24,782 bases of DNA, from assembly GCA_049651845.1 (NCBI GenBank), contig JBASCW010000173.1, positions 1-24,782 on the forward strand, written 5' to 3'. The notes beneath the pieces were generated by a model. The model ran no database searches. It saw only the letters and a list, made by a program, of their open reading frames with translations, and was not told where the DNA came from. Source of the stretch: RBG-16-66-20 sp049651845. Lineage in GTDB: Bacteria; Pseudomonadota; Gammaproteobacteria; Burkholderiales; SG8-39. Positions 16,091 to 22,054 of this stretch are shown one piece after another. A program made the position numbers and the translations under genes. Numbering within the stretch: the stretch's first letter is position 1; every line of letters starts with the position of its first letter.

Positions 16091-16522
16091 ATGACGCTTT
16101 CGAGAAACGAGGATGCGCCGCAGGTAAAGGACGCGAGGGTGATTTGGGACTGCACGCTGGGCGAGCCCGACAAGTTCGTGGTGCGTCTGGAAGACATCCG
16201 GGCGACCATGGATGCATTCGAGGCGCGCGGGCTCAAAACGCGTTTCGCCATGATTGTGAGGGGGCCGGCCTCAAAGCTGGTAACGCAGAGCGCGCCCGCG
16301 CAACCCACCCCGACGCTACAGAACGCGGCGGGGCGGATCGCCCCGCTTCTCAAGGAGCTCGCCGCGCGCGGGATGTTGATCGAGCAGTGCGGAATCGCGC
16401 TAGGTCGCCAAGGAGTACGTCAGGACGATCTGCTTCCCCTGGTGAAGGTCATCCAGAACAGTTTCGTTTCAATCGTTGACTATGAGTTGCAGGGGTACGC
16501 GTACGTGCCCGTGGATCGCTGA
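16091..16522 (+). CDS. DsrE/DsrF-like family protein
   Basis: A 143-residue soluble protein with the DsrE-like fold pattern: strand VIWDCTLG, then DKFVVRLEDIRATMDAFEARG, then TRFAMIVRGPASKLV. These are followed by the helix LLKELAARGMLIEQCGIAL with Cys100, and the ending VSIVDYELQGYAYVPV. In sulfur-transfer members of the family a Cys near this position carries persulfide sulfur, while many other members have no known function. It lies 31 nt after binding protein 2 and 55 nt before ATPase B2, within the transporter operon. That placement and the rhodanese downstream suggest sulfur handling. The family call comes from pattern recognition only. Confidence 0.75.
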   Translation: MTLSRNEDAPQVKDARVIWDCTLGEPDKFVVRLEDIRATMDAFEARGLKTRFAMIVRGPASKLVTQSAPAQPTPTLQNAAGRIAPLLKELAARGMLIEQCGIALGRQGVRQDDLLPLVKVIQNSFVSIVDYELQGYAYVPVDR

Positions 16523-16577
16523 GCGGGACTCGTGCAGAGCTCGCATTCACGGTCCGCCTGAAAGACCGGAACTCGCT

Positions 16578-17447
16578 ATGGGCGCAAATCTGTACGGCGA
16601 GATCGAGGTTCGCGGGGTCGGCATGGCGTTCGGGAGCGATTCGAACCGCGATGTGGTCCTCGACGATTGCTCGTTCACCGTGACGCGGGGGCGGCTCAAC
16701 GTTCTGGTCGGTCCTTCCGGCTGCGGCAAGACCACGATAGTCAATCTCCTGGCCGGCTATGAGCGCCCCACCGCGGGCGTCGTCCTCTTGGACGGCAAGA
16801 TCGCCGGAGCTCCTGACTGGAGCCGCCTCGTCGTTTTCCAGGAGTCTGCGCTTTTCCCGTGGATGACGGTGCTGGAAAACGTGACCTTCGGCCCGGGAGT
16901 ACGGGGGAGCATGAGCAGAAGCGAGCTCCGGCGAGAGACCCTGCGGCTCCTTGAGAAAGTGGGCCTCAGCGATTTCGCCGACAAATACCCGATCCAGCTT
17001 TCCGGCGGGATGCAGCGGCGCGCCGAGCTGGCCAGGGCCATGATCAATGAGCCGAAAGTCATGCTCATGGACGAGCCGTTTCGGGGGCTCGACGCCATGA
17101 CTCGGGAACTGATGCAGGAATACTTTTTGAGGCTCTTCGAGGAGAGCGGCCGGACCAACCTTTTCGTGACCTCCGATCTGGAGGAGGCCGTTTTTCTGGC
17201 CGACCGGATCATCGTCCTGACCAACCGGCCCACCCGGGTCAAAAAGGTGATCGAAGTCGATCTCCCGCGGCCCCGGAAGATTCAAGTCATCGCGACAAAA
17301 CGCTTTCTGGATCTCAAGCAGGCAGCGCTGGATGCGCTCCATGAGGAAGCGCTAAAGGCATTTTCGTCGCACGCCATAGGCGTCTCCGACTTCGCGGAAG
17401 CGTACCGCGTTCGCGCGGGCGAAGCGCCGCGGAACCCGGGAGACTGA
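16578..17447 (+). CDS. ABC transporter ATPase B2, H-loop His replaced by Ser
   Basis: A 289-residue ABC ATPase. Walker A GPSGCGKTT (45-53), Q-loop Gln88 (VFQESALFPWMT), signature LSGGM (141-145) and Walker B VMLMDE (161-166) are present. The H-loop reads FVTSDLEEA, with Ser199 in place of His, as in ATPase B1. DEPFRGLDAMTRELMQEYFLRLFEE also matches B1. The frame is open from 16476 inside the DsrE gene; I chose ATG 16578, which gives an N-terminus like other family members. Its separation from the other transporter genes by the DsrE-like gene is unusual. It is probably the partner of ATPase A2. Confidence 0.94.
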   Translation: MGANLYGEIEVRGVGMAFGSDSNRDVVLDDCSFTVTRGRLNVLVGPSGCGKTTIVNLLAGYERPTAGVVLLDGKIAGAPDWSRLVVFQESALFPWMTVLENVTFGPGVRGSMSRSELRRETLRLLEKVGLSDFADKYPIQLSGGMQRRAELARAMINEPKVMLMDEPFRGLDAMTRELMQEYFLRLFEESGRTNLFVTSDLEEAVFLADRIIVLTNRPTRVKKVIEVDLPRPRKIQVIATKRFLDLKQAALDALHEEALKAFSSHAIGVSDFAEAYRVRAGEAPRNPGD

Positions 17448-17502
17448 TCCGAAGTTCCAGTCACACCTTGTCGTCCACTAGCGCAGTATGGAGTAACCTC
17501 AC

Positions 17503-17913
17503 ATGACAAACCAACCAATGACTCTCATGGATTTCGTCAAAGCCGCGAAGGCCGAAATCGCCGAGATCGACGGCGCGCGACTGGAAGCGATGCGCAAGGA
17601 GAGGCCGAACCTGTTGCTGCTGGATGTGCGCGAAGCGGGCGAGCACGAACAGGGCCACTTGGAAGGAGCTATGCTGGTTCCGCGCGGCATTCTGGAAGCG
17701 GCTTCCGATTTCACATACCCGAAACGGGTGCAAGCCCTGGTCGATGCGCGCGAGCAGCCGGTCGTTCTGTATTGCGCCACCGGCGGGCGCTCGGCCATGG
17801 CCGCTGCCACGCTGAAGTTGATGGGCTTCAAGGACGTCTACAGCCTCGCCGGCGGTATCGCCCGATGGGAGGCGGATAAACGTCCGCTCATACGGCAGGC
17901 GCGGTATGTCTGA
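17503..17913 (+). CDS. Rhodanese-domain sulfurtransferase
   Basis: A 136-residue single-domain rhodanese, probably cytoplasmic because no signal peptide is seen. LLLLDVREAGEHEQGHLEGAMLVPRG (37-62) is the family's first conserved block. Cys91 in VLYCATGGRSA (88-98) is the active-site persulfide cysteine, with a six-residue loop of the kind seen in thiosulfate/polysulfide sulfurtransferases. SLAGGIARWEA closes the domain. It begins 55 nt after ATPase B2 and is in the same direction as the transporter and DsrE genes. Its likely job is to move sulfane sulfur; the donor and acceptor are unknown. Confidence 0.95.
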   Translation: MTNQPMTLMDFVKAAKAEIAEIDGARLEAMRKERPNLLLLDVREAGEHEQGHLEGAMLVPRGILEAASDFTYPKRVQALVDAREQPVVLYCATGGRSAMAAATLKLMGFKDVYSLAGGIARWEADKRPLIRQARYV

Positions 17914-17984
17914 GTGCGCCTTCTGATTCAGCGCGGCGTCGGAGTTATGATTGCGAATGTCCTTCTGCCGGAGAGAAAATTGAC

Positions 17985-18521
17985 ATGGCCGAAAAGCTGA
18001 GAAAGCGCATTCTGGAAATCCAGGAAAGGCTCAATACCCAACCGGAAAAGGCCATGGTGTCGATCACCGCGGCGAGCCGCGCGGTGGATGGAGAAAGCTG
18101 GCTCAGCGAGGTCAAGGTTCGCGATCACGTCGTCACGATGGACCTGCCCGCGAATTTCGCCGGCACGGATCGCGGCCCCAAGCCCACCGAGTTCCTGCTG
18201 GTGGCCCTTGCCACCTGCCACGAGGTGACCTATCGGGTGGTGGCGGAGTCGCTCGGAATTCCACTGGATGGCGTGTCGGTGACGGTTACCGGCGTTTCGG
18301 ATGGCCGGGGCTTTATCGGGCTCGATGATCGCGTCCGGCCGGGCTTTCTCGGGGTGCGGGGCGAGGTGACTCTGGACACTCCGGCGGGCGACGCCGATGT
18401 CGAAAGACTGCGGCAAATGGTCGAAAAGCACTGTCCGGTACTGGACGACCTGAGGGCTCCGGTGCCGGTCACCATGGAGGTCGTAAGGGCCCACCGCGCT
18501 GCGAAATCCGCCGTCGGGTAA
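17985..18521 (+). CDS. OsmC-family protein 1
   Basis: A 178-residue OsmC/Ohr-fold protein. The two conserved cysteines are Cys78 (ALATCHEVTY) and Cys150 (EKHCPVLD). In peroxidase members these reduce organic hydroperoxides and can also act on persulfides. FAGTDRGPKPTEFLL and VRPGFLGVRGEV are typical of the wider OsmC group. RBS GGAGAG precedes ATG 17985, 71 nt after the rhodanese. A second OsmC protein is encoded just after mtoX, and the two share the G-x-x-P-x-GF-x-GVR region. Detoxifying H2O2- or sulfide-derived products of MtoX is a reasonable but untested role. Confidence 0.92.
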   Translation: MAEKLRKRILEIQERLNTQPEKAMVSITAASRAVDGESWLSEVKVRDHVVTMDLPANFAGTDRGPKPTEFLLVALATCHEVTYRVVAESLGIPLDGVSVTVTGVSDGRGFIGLDDRVRPGFLGVRGEVTLDTPAGDADVERLRQMVEKHCPVLDDLRAPVPVTMEVVRAHRAAKSAVG

Positions 18522-18739
18522 AGCCCGCGGCGTGAGGGATAGTGCCTACCTCTCGAAGTAAAACGGCAACACTGAAAGTGTCACGACTGAGAGGGCGGTG
18601 GCCACCACGATGACCGCGCTTGAGCGAGTCACGAAAGTATTGTATTGCTGTGCCAGGACGGATACCGGTACACCGCTCGGCGGCGCGGCCTGCAAGACAG
18701 CGATTGCCGGGAGAATTCCTTCTAGTCAGCATCGATGCG
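18522..18739 (+). other. Intergenic region upstream of the broken TetR gene
   Basis: About 218 nt without a convincing gene. It holds a small stem ACACT-GAA-AGTGT (18569-18581) and an 8-bp palindrome TACCGGTA (18663-18670), whose halves resemble those of the 12-bp operator at 19366-19377 but are 4 bp closer. The frame that encodes the TetR domain stays open through this stretch from a TTG at 18620, but the encoded residues do not look like a protein domain. It probably carries the promoter of the regulator gene. Confidence 0.4.
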
Positions 18740-19326
18740 ATACCACGGCCATCGCGCAAGCAGGAATTTCTCGACTCCGCCCGCCGCCTCGTGCAGGCGC
18801 GCGGCTTCGCCGGAATGTCCGTGGAGGACGTCTGTCTGGCTACCGGCACCACGAAAGGCGCGTTCTTCCGTTATTTCCGCGGCAAGGAGGAGCTCGGCGC
18901 CGAGGTGCTGAGGCACTTTCGGGACGCCGGCCGCGTCGCGCTCCGGTCCGGCAAGTTCGCCGAAGAGCGCGACCCGCGCCGCCAGCTGCGAGGCCATCTC
19001 CTGCATCTGGAGGCGATGTACGCCGCCGACCCGCGATTCCGCGACGGGTGCCTGTTCGCGATCTTCGCCTACGAGAACGCGGAGCCGCGTTCCGAGGTAC
19101 GCCGCTTGTGCGCTGCGGCAATCGAGGAGTAGGTGAATTCCGCAGGCCGCGAGTTGAAGGCGATTTTTTCGATGCTGCACGTGCGTCCGGCGGTCCGCCC
19201 GCGCGAGCTTGCCTCGTGGCCATCGAAGGCGCGCTGATCCTGGAACGCACCACGGGCAGGCGCGGCGCAATGAAACGCGGGCTGACCCACTTCCGTCGCT
19301 ATGTGGAGTCCCTGATGGGTCCGTAG
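18740..19326 (+). pseudogene. TetR-family regulator, disrupted by a stop codon and a frameshift
   Basis: The N-terminal DNA-binding domain is intact: PRPSRKQEFLDSARRLVQ, then GFAGMSVEDVCLATGTTKGAFFRYFRGKEEL, a clear TetR helix-turn-helix. A TAG at 19130-19132 then ends the frame after AAAIEE. The same frame goes on as VNSAGRELKAIFSMLH, so TAG most likely replaces a Trp codon (TGG). Near 19211 the coding frame shifts by one base (one base missing), and the protein continues as LVAIEGALILERTTGRRGAMKRGLTHFRRYVESL to 19326. There is no ATG at the expected start; the codon before PRPSRKQ is ATA (18740). It lies 71 nt upstream of mtoX, so it would be its local repressor. Sequencing error is the main alternative. 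Confidence 0.8.
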
Positions 19327-19336
19327 GCAGGTCTCG

Positions 19337-19382
19337 TTGACTTGTGTCGCGACGCGGACTTACCCTACCGATCGGTACGGTT
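19337..19382 (+). promoter_or_regulatory. Likely mtoX promoter overlapped by a TetR-type palindromic operator
   Basis: A 12-bp perfect palindrome TACCGATCGGTA (19366-19377) extends to 20 bp (19362-19381) with one mismatched pair: ACC at 19362-19364 pairs with GGT at 19379-19381. TTGACT (19337-19342) and TACCCT (19361-19366), 18 bp apart, make a plausible sigma-70 -35/-10 pair, and the operator begins at the -10 box. The mtoX start is at 19398, after GGAGGAGGAG. The size and symmetry are those of TetR-family operators, and the broken TetR gene lies directly upstream. That this regulator binds here is an inference. Confidence 0.65.
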
Positions 19383-19397
19383 TCCTGGGAGGAGGAG

Positions 19398-20696
19398 ATG
19401 GCCAAGATGCCCGAATCCGTTCGCAGATCGCTTGTCGCAGGCGCTGTCGCACTGGCGATCTCCGGCGCCGCGATCGCCGACGAAACCTGCAATTCGCCCT
19501 ACATGACGCGCCTGATCAAGGGCCAGGAGGATTACGTCCACGTCTGGACCCTCGGCATCGGGGGCATGGGCGACGGCTCGGACAAGCTCGTCACCGTCGA
19601 CGTCAACCCGAAATCGAAAAGCTACGGCAAGGTGGTCCATACGCTCTCGGTCGGCGGCCGCGGCGAAGCGCACCACATGGGCTTCACCGACGACCGCAAG
19701 CACCTGTGGGCGGGCGGGCTGGACAATTCGAAGATCCACGTCTTCGACGTCGGCAGCGACCCGGCCAAGCCGAAGCTCGTCAAGACCATCGACGACCTGG
19801 CGAAGAAGACCGGCTATGTGGGGCCGCACACCTTCTACGCGCTGCCCGGCCGCATGATGATCCAGGCGCTATCGAACTCGAAAGACCACGGCGGCGTCAC
19901 CGGCATCGCGGTGTACAACAACAAGGGCGAATTCGTCGCCAAGCACGACATGCCCACTGGCGAGCTGGGCGGCGTGAAGGGCGACGGCTACGGCTACGAC
20001 CTGGCGATCAACCCGGCGAAGAACGTGCTGCTCACCTCCAGCTTCACCGGCTGGAACAACTACATGATGGACATGGGCAAGATGGTGAACGATGGCGAGG
20101 CGATGAAGCGCTTCGGCACCACCATGGCCGCCTGGGATCTGAAGGCGATGAAGCCCAGGCAGATCTTCAGCGTGCCGGGCTCGCCGCTCGAGATTCGTTG
20201 GTCGCTCAACCCGAAGGACAACTGGGCGGTGACGGCGACCGCGCTCACCTCGAAGATCTGGCTCATCAAGCCCGACGGCAAGGGCGGCTGGCAAGCGAAG
20301 GACGTCGCCACCATCGGCGATCCCGCCAAGATCCCCCTGCCGGTGGACATTTCGATCTCGGCCGACGGCAAGGGCCTGTGGGTCAACACCTTCATGGACG
20401 GGCTGACGCGCTACTTCGACCTCTCCAACCCCGAGGCGCCGAAGGAAACCTACACCAAGAAGACCGGCAAGCAGGTCAACATGGTCTCGCAGAGCTGGGA
20501 CGGCAAGCGGGTGTACATCACGAGCTCGCTGCTCGCCAACTGGGACAAGAAGGGCGAGGACAACGAGCAGTTCCTGGCGCTCTTTCACTGGGACGGCAAG
20601 GAGCTCAAGGAGCAGTGGCGGCTCGACTTCAGCAAGGAGAAACTGGGCCGCGCGCACCACATGAAGTTCAGTGCCAAGGCAGGCAGGAAAACCTAG
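19398..20696 (+). CDS. mtoX: Methanethiol oxidase (SBP56 / selenium-binding protein family), periplasmic
   Basis: A 432-residue protein of the SBP56 family. Bacterial MtoX is a copper enzyme that converts methanethiol, O2 and water to formaldehyde, H2S and H2O2. A signal peptide covers residues 1-27 (AIA, then DETC). Family marks are CNSPYM (31-36), DYVHVWTLG, DKLVTVDVNPKS, EAHHMGF (90-96), AGGLDNSKIHVFDV, GPHTFYALPG (142-151), PVDISISADGKGLWV, SSLLANWD, and AHHMKF near the end; the His residues are candidate metal ligands. The SCO and MauG-like genes downstream match the known mtoX gene neighbourhood. I chose ATG 19398, after GGAGGAGGAG, over an upstream in-frame start at 19344 that would lie within the operator. 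Confidence 0.93.
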   Translation: MAKMPESVRRSLVAGAVALAISGAAIADETCNSPYMTRLIKGQEDYVHVWTLGIGGMGDGSDKLVTVDVNPKSKSYGKVVHTLSVGGRGEAHHMGFTDDRKHLWAGGLDNSKIHVFDVGSDPAKPKLVKTIDDLAKKTGYVGPHTFYALPGRMMIQALSNSKDHGGVTGIAVYNNKGEFVAKHDMPTGELGGVKGDGYGYDLAINPAKNVLLTSSFTGWNNYMMDMGKMVNDGEAMKRFGTTMAAWDLKAMKPRQIFSVPGSPLEIRWSLNPKDNWAVTATALTSKIWLIKPDGKGGWQAKDVATIGDPAKIPLPVDISISADGKGLWVNTFMDGLTRYFDLSNPEAPKETYTKKTGKQVNMVSQSWDGKRVYITSSLLANWDKKGEDNEQFLALFHWDGKELKEQWRLDFSKEKLGRAHHMKFSAKAGRKT

Positions 20697-20732
20697 AGCG
20701 CCCCTATCCGCGGCGCAAGCGAGGAGGATGCA

Positions 20733-21245
20733 ATGGGCAACGCAATAGTCAACGGAGTTCCGGTAGCGGCGTTGGAGGGATTGGTCAACGCCGTCAAGAG
20801 CGACCCGAAGAACGGGAAGACCAAATGGAACGCGGTCACGACGTGGAAAGGCGGCTTCGATTGCGAGTCGAAGATCCGCGATCACACGGTGCACATGGAT
20901 GAGCCGAACGCCCTCGGCGGCACCGACACGGCTCCCAACATGGTCGAGAACGTGCTCGCCGCGTACGGCTCGTGCTTGACCGTGGGATACGCGCTCAATG
21001 CCGCCCTGCGCGGCATCAACCTCAAAGCGCTGAAGGTGGAGGTGGAAGGCGACCTGGATCTGGCCGGATTCCTCGGCCTTTCGGCGGAGGTCCCGCCGGG
21101 GTTCGCGGGCGTGCGCGCGAAGGTTCACCTCGACTCCGATGCGGGACCGGCGGCAATCCAGGCGCTGCACGACCATGTGCTCAAGACCTCGCCGGTGGGC
21201 TGCATCCTGTCCAAGCCGCTCAAGGTGACCACCGAGTTGGCCTGA
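20733..21245 (+). CDS. OsmC-family protein 2
   Basis: A 170-residue OsmC-fold protein with conserved cysteines Cys81 (AYGSCLTVGY) and Cys157 (PVGCILSKP). ALGGTDTAPNMVENVLAA is the usual segment before the first Cys. It differs from OsmC protein 1 in most residues but shares the fold pattern and the PPGFAGVRAKV region. RBS GAGGAGG precedes ATG 20733, 36 nt after mtoX, so it is very likely co-transcribed with it. A role against H2O2, organic peroxides or persulfides from MtoX chemistry is an inference. It has no signal peptide, so it should act in the cytoplasm, while MtoX is periplasmic. Confidence 0.92.
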   Translation: MGNAIVNGVPVAALEGLVNAVKSDPKNGKTKWNAVTTWKGGFDCESKIRDHTVHMDEPNALGGTDTAPNMVENVLAAYGSCLTVGYALNAALRGINLKALKVEVEGDLDLAGFLGLSAEVPPGFAGVRAKVHLDSDAGPAAIQALHDHVLKTSPVGCILSKPLKVTTELA

Positions 21246-21256
21246 CCGAGGACCCT

Positions 21257-21313
21257 CTGCCGCGATACGTCATCGAAAGGGACATCCCCGACATCGGCAC
21301 GGCGCAGCGGCTT
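21257..21313 (+). pseudogene. Remnant of a DUF4242-like gene (5' end only)
   Basis: Directly after the OsmC stop, one frame reads LPRYVIERDIPDIGTAQRL. This closely resembles the N-terminus of small DUF4242 (nickel-binding-like) proteins, which start MPxYVIERxIPG. Here the first codon is CTG where ATG would be expected, and the match stops after about 19 residues. The rest of the roughly 80-residue domain is missing. The best reading is a gene fragment left by a deletion. The match is short and made by eye. Confidence 0.45.
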
Positions 21314-21370
21314 CCCGGCCACGGAGGTGAGTCAGGTACGCAGGATGATCGATCCCGTCACCGCCGAAGG

Positions 21371-22054
21371 GTGAGGTTCGCGTTCGCCGCGCTCGCGCTG
21401 TGCCTGGGCGCGGCGGGCGCGCTGGCCCACCGCGCCGAGCACAAGCCGGTCGCGGCGCGGCCGGTCATGGATTACACGCCGCCGCCTGCGGGCGGCTATG
21501 CGCTGCCGGTCATCGACCGCGCGCCCGACGGCGAGGTGGTCGGGCACGACGGCAAGCGGCACCGGCTTGCGGAGTACACGCGCGGCCGGGTGACGCTACT
21601 TTCGCTCATCTACACCTACTGCATCGAGCCGACCGGCTGCGCGCTCGCCTACGAGACCGGCATCGAACTCAAAGGGCGGATCCTGGCTGACAAGCGCCTG
21701 CACGGCCGCGCGCAGTTCGTGTCGCTCTCGTTCGATCCGCTCAACGACACGCACGAGTCCATGCAGGCCTACGGCGGCAAGCGCGCCGCCGTGGGCGGGC
21801 CGCTGCCCTGGCATTTCCTCACTACGCGCTCGATGTGGCATCTCAGGCCGATCCTGGAGGGCTTCGGCCAGGAGATCGAGGTGGAGCGCGATGCGCGCGG
21901 CCGGCCGACGCGCACGATCAGCCACATGCTCAAGCTCTTCCTCATCGACCGCGACGGCCGGGTGCGCGAGATCTACTCGACCGCCTTCCTTCACCCCAAG
22001 GCGATGCTGAATGACATTCGTACGCTGGTGATGGAGGAAGACGCGCGCCGCTGA
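21371..22054 (+). CDS. SCO1/SenC-family copper chaperone-like protein with a CX5C motif
   Basis: A 227-residue secreted or membrane-anchored thioredoxin-fold protein. The N-terminus (FAFAALALCLGAAGALAH) is a signal or anchor segment. The copper/redox site is Cys84 and Cys90 in TYCIEPTGCALAYE, and the partner His is probably His185 in ISHMLKLFLIDRDG. Classical SCO proteins have CX3C (CPxxC); this one has five residues between the cysteines. VSLSFDPLNDTHESM also fits SCO. The start is GTG 21371, chosen because it directly precedes the hydrophobic segment. A small ORF (GTG 21327 to TGA 21374) overlaps it by 4 nt. SCO genes accompany mtoX in known clusters, where copper delivery is the proposed role. 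Confidence 0.85.
   Translation: MRFAFAALALCLGAAGALAHRAEHKPVAARPVMDYTPPPAGGYALPVIDRAPDGEVVGHDGKRHRLAEYTRGRVTLLSLIYTYCIEPTGCALAYETGIELKGRILADKRLHGRAQFVSLSFDPLNDTHESMQAYGGKRAAVGGPLPWHFLTTRSMWHLRPILEGFGQEIEVERDARGRPTRTISHMLKLFLIDRDGRVREIYSTAFLHPKAMLNDIRTLVMEEDARR

Noticed and set aside
7822..17447. The transporters as dedicated taurine or alkanesulfonate importers (TauABC/SsuABC)
   Set aside because: No tauD, ssuD or ssuE gene is present, and the heteromeric layout differs from those systems. The substrate is left open.
18598..19326. The frame from 18598 to 19326 as a separate intact gene
   Set aside because: Only its last third (after about 19211) resembles a protein, namely the C-terminus of the TetR regulator. 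The first part is out of frame with the clear helix-turn-helix domain.
19337..20902. A 521-codon plus-strand frame overlapping mtoX
   Set aside because: The product is Arg/Gly/Gln-rich with no motif, whereas the overlapping mtoX frame matches the SBP56 family along its full length.
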